A DNA stretch of 64,000 bases from Amoebophrya sp. A120 (Eukaryota > Sar > Dinophyceae > Syndiniales > Amoebophryaceae): positions 1,630,203-1,694,202 of the forward strand of contig CAJINV010000002.1 of NCBI GenBank assembly GCA_905178155.1. Reading direction: 5' to 3'. Made by a program: the position numbers and the translations under genes. Shown here piece by piece: positions 11,101 through 23,100 of this stretch (its first letter is position 1; each line of letters begins with the position of its first letter). The notes under the pieces were generated by a model that was given only the letters and a program-made list of their open reading frames with translations, was not told the DNA's origin and searched no databases.

Positions 11101-14100
11101 TGCAACACAAATTTTTTAGACATCGAAACGCAGCATCACAAGTTGCATTCTTCCAGACCCAAACATTTTTACATTTGATAACTCCATCACCTTCGCAATT
11201 TCAGCCGGGTCTGACGTCATCTCGTAATCTATCAAGTGCAAAAATGGCTGGGTCTGGGACAGTCGGGGCTTGTCATGCACATTTTGCATGACCCGTGAGG
11301 TCTGTGATGCTGGTGCTAGCATCACATATTTTTTGAGAGCTTCTTGATGCTACTTACGCATGAGAAATGCCCTCTCCGCGTGCCAAGAACTGACCCCTCT
11401 TGCTGCTCATGCAACACAGTTATTTTTAGAATCCGCAGACAGCACTACAAGTTCCGCTATTCCAGACCCAGACCTTTTTGCAATCCATATAATCACGGTA
11501 AATGTCATTTCCGGCTTCATCCACCTGGCCAGACGCCACTAACGGACAGGCGAGGGAAACCATCGTACCAGTGGGAACGGTCGTCGCGGTTAGCGCGGTG
11601 GCGCGGTCGGAATACTGTAGTGGCCGTAACGCCAAGTCCGTGATTGGCTTGGTCGGACAGCCAGCGGCGGCGACGCACTGGGGAAGAGGGGCTGTTGGAT
11701 CTGAGCTCTCTGTGGAGAGCTTTCGGGTGTTGGAAGATTTGTGTTGCTGCAGATGCCGTAACAACGATTTTGGTTTTGGTTTGGTACTCCTGCTTTCGGA
11801 GCCAGAGGAGGATGCTGATGAGGAAAACGCGCTCGGCTTCGGAATGTTGTTGAGTTGTTGCTGCGTATTAGCGCTGTCACTCTCGTGTTCCTGCTGCTCT
11901 CCCGCAGCAGCAATTTCTCCACCTTTGCTGCTCTTATTGTTCACCCGTTCCTGCTTAGTCGGTGACAGTTTCCTTCTTTCCTCCCGCTCCTTCTTCTGCT
12001 CTAACTGCCTTTCCCTTCTACTTCTGAAAGAAATTCCACTACTCCCACTACTCCCCGAAGAACCCACCCAGCCAGTCGCGAACGATTGCACCCACTCCGG
12101 GTACCACTCGCCGTCGACGCATCTCGCTTCGTGGAAAACATTCGCGGGCGAGGTGTTCGGGACTTCGCAGGCGAAGGTGACCGCTTCTGTCGTCGCCGCT
12201 AACCCGATGATCCTCGGGTCATCGGAAACAGGATGCTCTTCCCAGGTTGAGTATGAAAGTGCACAACTCCCCCTCCCTCTCATCTGTATAATTGCATGAA
12301 CAGCAATACAAGCGTCAGCAAGAACACAGGTTTCGCATGACAAATTTGGACAGGCGTGTGGTGCTATTTGGAATGCCAAAACTTGTCATGCAAACAGTGC
12401 CAAGAGCCAAGGCGCAAATTAGGCACTTTGCATGACAAATGAGGGGGAGGGGGAGTTGTGCACTTTCATATCGACACAGTATCACTCAAAGACGGATGGT
12501 CGTAGTTGTCGTACAGTTGGGGGTAGTGGTAATATTGATTTTGTAAGTGCTCCGGCTGGACGAATAGATTCTCCGCCGCTGCTTGCGCTGTGATTGTGGC
12601 TGCGTTATCCTTTGCTAAAACGGTTAAATGTGGCGGGCCTAGTAGTGGTAAAAAGTTTTGTCTTTCAGCAGTCGACGTGATTGCACCACCGGACCTACTC
12701 CCAAACGCGTTCCGCATGCTTGGATGTGGAAACGACCACCGGGATTCGATGTGCACGTTGTAGGTTGAGGACAACGAGTCTTCATCGAGGGATAGACACG
12801 CAAACGGCTCGCACCCGTAGCCCGTGAAAGCGATTTGCTTGTCCTGCGGGGACTGCATCGGCCTGTTGTAACCGCTTCCGAGGTTGTTGTTCGGTACGGA
12901 CCTGGGTAAGGGGCACATGAACCCGTTTTGCCGCTGCAGCATCAGGAGAGTTGACTGCTCTATCTGCAGTTCTCTTTGCCGCACGACGCTGGTAGATTCG
13001 GATTCACCTTCACCTCCATCTGGGCTCGACGTACCGGCCTCTGTCAACAGCCCAGAACCATAGTCCGAAACATCCATGGGCTGGTAATTTGCGATGCACA
13101 TCACATCGCAGAAAGTCCCCGCGAGAACACCGAAATGTCCGCCGTAGGACTTCAACAAACACTGGTTGAACCCAACATCATATCTCGGATTTGTCAGCGT
13201 CGCCCGCACCCTTCCCGGAATCATGCTCGCGAGATTATCCGCACCGCGGTGATTCGGCGAATACGATTCCGCGTTTTCGCCAGAAAACAAAGCTAAATTC
13301 GAGTAATCCGAGACAATCCTCGAAGAACTCGTCGCGGTCAAAGCGGGTGTGATTGCGTAGCCGCGTTTCGCCAATGGTGGGCAGGTTGGTAACTCGTAGA
13401 ACGGCCGATAACGGAGAGAAAAGTAGTTGAAGATGAAGTCAGACACCACCTCATTCCCGTCCGCAGCGAAGTCCCAGTTTTTGCTATTGTCGTGAATGTA
13501 GTACTCTGGGTAATGCTCGAGGAACACCTCCCCGGGTGATTTGACTTTGAAAACGTTCGTCACAGAGTCGGACCAAGCGTCAGGGGAAACTGGTGGGTTG
13601 GCGGCGATGTAGGTGTCTAATGCGGTTTTTAACCGTTGGACCAATATGGAAGCGTCAGGATCGAAATCGACAAAGTTGAAAAAATTGTCATGCATACAAC
13701 GCAACAAGGCACGAAGTGCCGGTCTTGCGGGGATGGCAAGAGAGGCCAACTGTAAGCCTGTTTGCGGTTTGAGATAGAGCTGCTGAAGTAGCATGACAAA
13801 AGCGGAGGTCCTCTGTGCCTAAACAGCATGACAAATTGGCTTTCGATGCTGCAAAAATTTGTCATGCACCGCTTGAAAACTGGGCTCCAACTTGTATCCA
13901 TTTTATGCATTACAAATCATTTCGACTTTGTCGATTTCGGTTCTGACACTCCCATAACCAACACCCTTTCATTGTTCACCGTGCTGATTATGTCCATGCC
14001 CTCCTGCTGGCTTGTCATCACGTTCTGCACGATGTCGTCAAGCGAATAGTATTTCAGCGTTTCGGCTAACCCCTTGTCTTTGTAAAGCATGTTCCGCAAC

Positions 14101-17100
14101 ACTTCGTGTAGGTCGAAGCTATTGCCCATCGGATCTTTATCGTACGAAAGAAGTGTCTCACTGTACGGATTTTGCAAGTGTTGCATGACAAGTTTGTTTT
14201 GCATGACAGAGAAAACTTGCCATGCGAGGTCCCTAAGGGAAAGCACAGCTAAAAATCGACTGTCTCGCATTTGTAGCAAGACAAACACTTCTGAGATGCA
14301 TTTTGTGCATTACAAGTGTACAGTGAAACAGGTTTTTCCTGCGATAGTCTTTATTGTACCCCACATCCAGCACATCGAGCATCTTCGTGTTGTCCGGTTC
14401 TTCCGCATATCAAATGCAAATATGTCTGGGTCTGGAGGGTTGCAAGACTTGTCATGCAGATTTTCCATGACCCACACTGCCAGTAATGCATGACGTAGCA
14501 TCACAGATTTTCAGACGGCTTCCTGATGCCTAATCCGCACGAGATATGGCCTCTCCGCATAGCACAGACTGGATTCCTTTTGCTGGTCATGCAATACAGA
14601 TTTTTTTAGAATCCAGAGATAGCATCACAAGTTGCAACCTTCCAGACGCAGACATATTTGCAATGCATACCGCAGAATGCACCCCCGATTGGTCGAAGAT
14701 CATCGGGTTCAAAGTTTTCGGCCGGACTAGTTGGAAGCACCTTCTATCAGTCGGACAGGGACTCAACCCCAGCTCCGATCCGCAGGGTTGCGCGCCGATG
14801 TTATTCCCCTGGTTGTCGTTCCTTTCAAAACTGCCGATTAAAAGTAGTCTGTACTGCTTCGATGGACCGCTGCCGACGATTTCGTAACCACCGCAGAAGG
14901 ATTGTCGCATGCAGAAATCCCTTACACAGGCTTTCGTGCCGCTATCCGTATCCAAAAACCCGGCTTGCTGCTTCGCCGACACGTGTAAACAGTAGTGATT
15001 CGGGTGCAGAAAGCCGCTACCGGAATCGGAGCCGAAGCCGAACGAGGAAGAGAGTTGTCTCCTACTTCTTGGTGGTATTAACTGCAAATATGTAGTCTGG
15101 AGGGTCTGGTGCCCAGATTTTTCTGAGACTTGTCATGCACGTTTCATCGCATGAGCCATGATCGATCTGTGACGCATGCCGTAGCATCACAGATTTTCTG
15201 CGGGGTTCGGGGTTTTTGATGCCTATTCCGCACGACAAATGGGCCCCTCGCCGCGTAGCAAAAATAACACTCGTCCCTTTGCTGCTCATACAATACAAAT
15301 TTTTGTGAACCGCCCAAATGCAGCATGACAAGTTGCATTCTTCCAGACCCAGATATATTTGCATTTGATAGGATTTGGATCCGAAGTCGTGCTGGTAGTC
15401 GTGCTAGTCGTGTCTGGCGGACTGTTATAAAAATGAAAAATCCCCCCTCCCCATATCAAAGCGGAAATCTGTGATGCGGGATTTGTGTACACAAATCACA
15501 CTTGTCTTGCAGGAAAGCACTGCACGCAGATCGCAAGCCTAAGCAGGGGCCTTTTGGTGTAGGGGCCTAGCATGGCAGACATCTGCCCTGTAGGCCTTGC
15601 AGCATTACACACCGCTTGCATATGGAGGCGGAGTCTCTGGATTTGCCTTCTGGCAAGACAGACAGGATTTGTGGTCACAAATTTGCATCACAAATTTTCG
15701 GAAGGACGTGTTTTCAATATGGGAAGGGGGGATTTTTCCCTGCAATAACTGTTACTAGGGTTGCTGGGATCATAGGATTATGCATGACAAAAGTATCGCA
15801 CTCGGAGTAATGGATTACAAATCTTTTTATTGAGGTAATCGTAATATCGCATTACAAATTCCATTTCTCATGCCGCTGAAATTTGTAATGCAGTTACTAC
15901 CAGTACGATACTTTTGCAGTGCATAAAGTTGTGCTGGTTGTACCACTTCCGCTACCCGGATCCATCGTGGTAGATATCCTGTGTAAAAACGTCCCCACCC
16001 CATAGTTGTCATTCAAATTTGCATGCTGGAAATGTTTCTCATGCGGAGCCCCATGAGAAGTATTTTGTAGCCGTGTTTTGCAATTTGTAATGCTCCAATC
16101 AGAATGATATGCTGGATCTGTGACGCTTCTGACCAAGTCAAACAGGATTACACTACGAGGCCAAACTTATGACGCGCAACAGCCAAACCTGGCTGATTTG
16201 TCTAGCAGATTCCCCATCTTGAGTCTGGGGTGTTTTATGTACTGGAAAAGACCAAAATTAAAGCACAGAGAAGTTTCATCTTGACTCTGGGGTGGGGACG
16301 CTTTTACACAGGATAGTAGAATTAGTTTCAGTACTGCTGCTCACCGACGGATCGGTACACGGCGGCTGACCCCTCGCGGGAGAATCCACAGACCCGCAAA
16401 GCGTCTGCACATTGCTGCAATCCACATCCAAATACCGAATCGTTTTGATTTGACTCTGCTGGTTGTTTGTCGTGTGGCTGTAGGTCATCGGCGCTTTAAA
16501 AACCCGGAAATACGCGGCTCTGGATTGTAGATGACCGAAGAGCAAATTCAACTTCGGATACACATCATGCGAAAGCCCTTCCACGTAGTTTTTCAAAACC
16601 GGGTTCGGGAGGTTCTGGTAGTGCTGCTCCAGTCCGGTAATACTCAATCGGATCGAGTTGTCCTCCGTATCGTGGAATTCCACCGTAGGCTCGTGGTTCA
16701 AATTGCTGTTCTGGCCCTGCTGGTAGTACGGCGGCTGGGAGGATTGTTGTTGTTGTTGTGTAAGCGATCTGGTCCTTTTTGCTGGCAAGGACGTCGAAGT
16801 GGAAGTTGACACAACATTACCGGTCGCAGTGGAAGATGAAACAACATGGCTCTGCGGTTGAACAACTTCTTCCACAATCTCTGGCAGATCACCGCTATCC
16901 ACCAGCCCGCGCCGGTGGTCTTCCAACTCGGATAATTTATCCACGCCTTGGTTCAAGGCTACGCCCAGACGCAAAGCGTCTTCGACTGGAGCATTGTCCT
17001 CTTGTTCTTCAGGGAGGACCAATGCGCCACTCCCGTCCGTGCCCGTGGCAAGGACTGGGTTATTCTTTTTCTCTTCCTGCTTCTTCGCCTCCTCGTCCAA

Positions 17101-20100
17101 GCGCCTGTTTCCATACACAGTCTTTCTTCGACATTCTACCGTGGAAGAGAGACCGCCGGAACTTATGGATTGCAAATAAGTATGTCTGGGCCTGGAATAA
17201 TGCTGTCTGCGGATTCTAGAATAAATATCTGTGTTGCATGAGCAGCAAGAGGAGCCAGTTCTTGGCACGCGGAGAGGGCATTTCTCATGCGCGATTAGCA
17301 TCAAGAAGTTCTCGAAAAATCTGTGATGCTAGCACCAGGACCAGCATCACAGACCTCACGGGTGGTCATCCATGCAGAATGTTGTGCATGACAAGCCCCG
17401 AGGACTCTTCCAGACCCAGACATTAATTTTTGCAGTTAGTAGAAGTGCTGTGCTTCCTGATCTCCCAGGCCCGGGCCGTCGACGTGCAGGTTGTGGTGAA
17501 GGTGAATCCGTTGTTTTCGTTGTGGGAAGTAAAGTATTGAGAGGAAAAATCCCCCCTCCCCATATCGAAAAGGTATGTTTCCGAAAATTTGTCTTGCTGA
17601 TTTGAGACCCCAAATCAAGTCTGTCTTGCAAGAAGACAACGCCGCAGGCTCTGCCGCACTATGCAGGCGGTTTGTCATGCTGTTGGGCCTACAGCATAGA
17701 CGTTTCTCATTCTAAGCGCCTAGGCCAAAAGCTCTCTACTCAGGCTTGGCAGGAGCCTGCAGTCCTCGCCAGCAAGACAGATCTGATTTGGGTACGCAAA
17801 TCCAGCATCAGAAACTTCGTTTTGATATGGGGAGGGGGGATTTTTCCTTTTGATATAAAGGTTTGGTCCCAGTCGTCCACTCGTAGGTACTCGCCCGTGT
17901 TTATCCCCCAGAAAAAGACCGACAGGTCATATTTGTAATGCCAAAATAAATAGACAAAAAAATCTGTATTGCATGCCCTAAACAGGATGTTATGGCCTCG
18001 CCCATGACAGATTTTCCTGTGTATTTATTTTTGCATTACAAATATGACCTGTCGGTCTTTTTCTGTGGGATAGTGTTGATTATGGATTGCAAAAGTTGGA
18101 GATCGCACTCATGAATTGCATTGCAAGTTTCACTCTCAAGAGAGCTACAAAAAAGGGAGTTTGTCATGCTGGAAAAGGAAGACAAAATTTATTTTTGTCA
18201 TGCAAATACTTATATCGATTGCAATTCTGTTCATGTAGGTGCGATGCAACTTTATTTCCCAGTGGTTACTAACGTGCTTGATGCAGATCTTGTTCCCCCC
18301 CAGAGGACTGGGCTCGAGTTGCCAGTGTCTGCTGGAAGACCCGCTGCCGGGATTCTGGTTTTTCGAAGTGGTTCGCAACGTGTCCGAACTACTGGTATGC
18401 ATTGCAAATTATATCGATCTGGGTCTGGAAGAATGAAGCCTGTCATGCGAAATCTGGATCACGAGAAAATCTGTGTTGCATGAACGCCAACAGTTACCCA
18501 ATTCTCGCTAGGCGAAACTCGAACTTCTCATGCGGAAGAGGCATGAGGATGAGGAAGGTCTCAAAAATCTGTGATGCTTCTGTCTGCATTACAGACCATG
18601 AGTGTGGTCCGCGAGATGCATGACAAATCTTGCAATTTTTCAGACCCTGACATATTTGCATTCCATAACTGGAGGACCGGTACAACATGCGCGCGTCGTC
18701 GCAGAGCCACTCGTACTCCGGATTGTAGGGATCGTTTGTCACCGGATAAAAGTACATCTCCTTGCGTGTCCTGAGTAAAAGCGACCCCATACCAGAGTCA
18801 AGATGGGAAATCTGCTAGACAAATCAGCCAACTTTGGTTGTTTCGCATGAGAAGTTTTTTCCTAGTTGTAGTGTGATCCTGTTTAGCTAGTTCAGCAGCA
18901 TCACAGATCTAGCATATCATGCTATTTCTAGCATCGCAAATCCCAAAACACGACTAGAAAAAGCTCTTCACGGGGCTTCGCACCATGAGAAACTTTTTTG
19001 GCATGCAGATTTGCATGACAACACTGGGGTGGGGATGTTTTTACTCAGAATATTGCGGAAATGGTACAAGTTTTTCCACTCCATCGCGTAGGTGTGTCCG
19101 TCGCCCCCGGACTCGTATGAGAGTGCACAACCCCCCCTCTCCCTCATTTGTATAGCATGGACAGCAATGCAAACACCAGCACACGTGGAGGTTCCACATG
19201 ACAAATTTGCGTACCTAATGTAGTACTGTTTGGGCTCCCAAAATTTGTCATGCATAATAGTGATACAAGGGAACAACTGGAATTGTGGATTTATTTGCAT
19301 GAGAAATGAGAACGAGGGGGGGTTGTGCACTTTCATAACTCGTTCCACTTGTGGACGAGGTTGTCGCTTCTCAAGTGTTATCAAATGCAAAAGTGTCTGG
19401 GTCTGGAAACTTGTGATGGTGATTGGACAAAGAGGAGCACGCCTCAATTGGCTGCCAAGCATGACAGGTTTTGGAGATGCTGCGGCGTTGTCTATTCTGC
19501 GTGACAAACTGGGCTTCTGCATGACACCAAAGTGGCGCTTTTGGGTGATCTGCATGACAAAAGTGAGAATCATGCTAGCAGAGCATGACAAACTTGCATT
19601 CTTCCAGACCCAGATCGATATTTGCAATGCATACGTGTAACACATTCACTGCGGGGGTGATTTTTCCGTCCTCGCTTGAGTATGGACTGCCCGGGTTGCT
19701 GTCCTATGGATTGCAAATATGTCTGGGTCTGGAAGAATGCAAGTTTGTCATGCAGAATTTGCATGCCCCATAAGGTCTGGAATGCAGGGCCTAGCATGAC
19801 AGATTCTGCGAGGTCTCTATCATGCCTGTCCTGCATGAGAAATTCCCTCTCATGGTGGTCAGAAAAGGGCGTCTTTTGTTGATCACGCAAGACAGATTTT
19901 TGTGTGATCCACAGGACGCATCACAAGTTCCATCCTTCCAGACGTCCAGGGATTTTTACATTTGATATGTCCATATCACACTTGATATAGTGGCTCGTGG
20001 TCGTTGTGGTGGTCGTCGGTTCTGGCGTGGTTGTTGGTTCTGGCGTCGTGGTATCCTTTGTAAAAACGTCCCCACACCATAGTCAAGATGGGAAGTCTGC

Positions 20101-23100
20101 AACACAAATCCCCAAGTTTTGGGGGTTCTGCAAGACAAGTTTCCATCTGCAGTGTAGTACTGGCTGGCAAGGAAAGCCGCATGACAAAGCCATTTTCTCG
20201 TCCTGGTTACAGCATTACAAATTCCAAAACACGACTGGAAATGCCTCTCATGGAAGTGCGCATTAGAAATCTTCCTGTCATTGCACATTTGCATGACAAC
20301 TCTGGGGTGGGGATACTTTTACACAGGATACGTGGTCGTCGGTTCTGGGGTGGTAGTTGGTGGTTGAGTCGTCGGCATCGGCGCTTGAGTCGTCGGCATC
20401 GGCGCTTGAGTCGTCGGTACCGCCGCTTGTGTCGTCGGCACTGCCGCTTGAGTCGTCGGCATCGGCGCTTGAGTCGTCGGTACCGCCGCTTGTGTCGTCG
20501 GCACTGCCGCTTGAGTCGTCGGCATCGGCGCTTGAGTCGTCGGTACCGCCGCTTGTGTCGTCGGCACTGCCGCTTGTGTCGTTGGCATCGCCGCCTGAGT
20601 TGTTGCAGTCGGCTCCTGGGTAGTTGTAGTAGTTGTTGTGGTGACAGTACTGGTGCTCGTCGTGGTACTCGTCTGAGTTGACGTGCTGTATCCTGAGTAA
20701 AAACGTACCCACACCATAGTCAAGATGGGGAATCGGCTAGACAAGTCCACAAGTTTTGGCTGTTTTGCATGACAAACTTGCATTCGTAGTGTAGTGCGGT
20801 TTGAGCTAGCTCAGCAGCATCACAGATCTAGCATACCATGCTGATTGGAGCATGACAAATTGCAAAACACGGCTAGAAAATGCTTCTCATGGGGCTCCGC
20901 ATGAGAAACATTCTCAGCATGCAGATTTGCATTACAACTCTGGTGTGGGTACGTTTTTACTCAGGATAAATCTCGTCCTGTACAAACTGGTTTTTCTGCC
21001 CCGTATTCTTATATCAAATGTAAAAATGTCTGGGTCTGGAAGAATGTAACTTGTGATGCTGCATTTGGATTCCAAAAAAATCTGTATTGCATGAGTGGCA
21101 AAAGGCGTCCAGTTTGTGCTACACGGGGAGAGCATTTCTCATGCAGAATAAGCATCAGAAGGCCTTCTAAAAATCTGGGATGCTAGGGCATGCACTACAG
21201 ACATCATGGGTCATGCAAAATATGCATGACAAACCTGGCGATCTTCCAGACCCAGACATTTTTACATTTGATATCTTGAACCGCAGCGCAATCTGCGGAT
21301 TCGTGTCCCCCGGCATTCTTCCGATTTTGAGCGCGAACTCGATCTTTTTGCCGCCCGCGTGGAGGTGTTTCAAGTAGTAGGGGTGGGGCTGGGAGGACGC
21401 GGGCTGCAAGAACCTCCGAGGATCAACATGATCTCGCTTGTTATTATTTTCCGGAGAATTTTTATTCACAAAACTTCGTGCCGCCAACAAATTCCGGAGC
21501 GCGGGGCTGCACCGCGGATGGGTTTTCCCGGGCAATTCCGTGTTTCCGCACGCGTTCCGAGCAGTGTCGGTGTTTAATAAAATGTACCACTTCTTCTCCA
21601 CATTCCCGTCGCACGGTGGCCCACCGAGGTCCTCGCTATTTCCCCCTGGGTAATCATTCGAGTTCGGCCCGCCGTCGTTCGGGTTGAATTTGAGGTAGTG
21701 CTCCGATTGTGCATGTCGAATACACACAAACACTTTGCTCAAGCACCCCGCAGACCCATCGTGATGCCCGTGAAAATTGATCTCCCACCAATCGCTCGGC
21801 CACGTACCAAGCTGCCCCGCGTCGGGCGGATTCTGGGGGTTTGCCAACGCGATTTTCGGCGGCCCGGCGGCCGAGGGCGAGACCAGCATGCGAGATTCGA
21901 TTTTCGTCTTAATCGCGTAGGTTTTCTATTGTGAGGAAAAATGAATCCCCCCTCCCCATATCGAAAAGGTACGTAGCAGAAAAATTGCAATGCTGATTTG
22001 CGACCACAAACCATGTCTGTCTTGCAAGAAGGCAACTCCACAGACTCCGCCGCTTTATGCAGGCGATTGGTGATGCTGTTGGGCCTACAGCGTGGATGTT
22101 TTTCGTGCTAAGTGCCTAGGCCAAAGCCTCGCTACTCACACTTCGTATGGGCCTGCAGTCCTCTCCAGCAAGACAAATCTGATTTGTGTACGCAAATCCA
22201 GCATGACAAACTTCGTTTTGATATGGGGTGGAGGGATTTTTCATTTTGATATTTTCGCCCTGCTGTTCACGGGGTGTAAAGAGAACAACCCCTCATCCGG
22301 ATCGGTTAGAGATGACTGCAATTTCAACCGCGCTTCCGTTTTGCTGAAAGTCAACTGCCGATTGGTATCCGCGTGCCAAATCTGCACGTACTTCATGTTC
22401 GCGTCGGAAGTCGACGTTTCTTCGCAGGTTAAAGCCTCCGCGCTCGGTGTCGTTTCCGGGGAATTGTTATTGTTGCCCGGGTTTGGATTGTTATTCGGAT
22501 ACACCACATTCTTCTGCCAAATCGCGACAGTCACGCTCGTCCCCGACAGTGCTGTGTTCTCCACGAGCGTATCACAATTTGTGAAAATCTCGCAGCCGTT
22601 GTCGCTGTAGTGCGCCAAGAACTTACAGCCGTCGTTTATAACCCGCTCAGGAGTTACAATCTCACACGTTACAATAGATGAATCTAGATTTTGCATTGCA
22701 TGACGCGCATGACAGACTCGCAGAGCGTTCCACTTTCTGCAATACAAATTTCGGGCGATTCTAGTGCGGTTTGGAACTCGAGAACTTGTCATGCGCAATC
22801 CTGTGGGAGTAAGCAAAGCTAGATCATGCACTCTTGCATTACAGATTTCCGCCAGATTCTATTGTAACGTTTGAGATTGTAACGTTTGAGCAAGTCATAT
22901 CGTTCTTGTTGCACTCGGACTCACATTTTTGACGGACCCCAAACCCGGCTGGGCAAGCGTCCGCTTGGCACGCGGATTGGAGGGGGATGCGGTACTGGAG
23001 GTCGTATCCTCTGCAAAAGTATCGCACTCGTAGTATTTATGGCAGTTATATTTATGCAGGACAAATCTCTTTTTATACCCAAAACAGCATGGCAAATTCC

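Noticed and set aside
20331-20688. Asp/Ser-rich or Arg-rich reading of the mucin repeat
   Set aside because: Those frames are open only because of the repeat; the downstream exons are in the Thr frame and the others soon hit stops.
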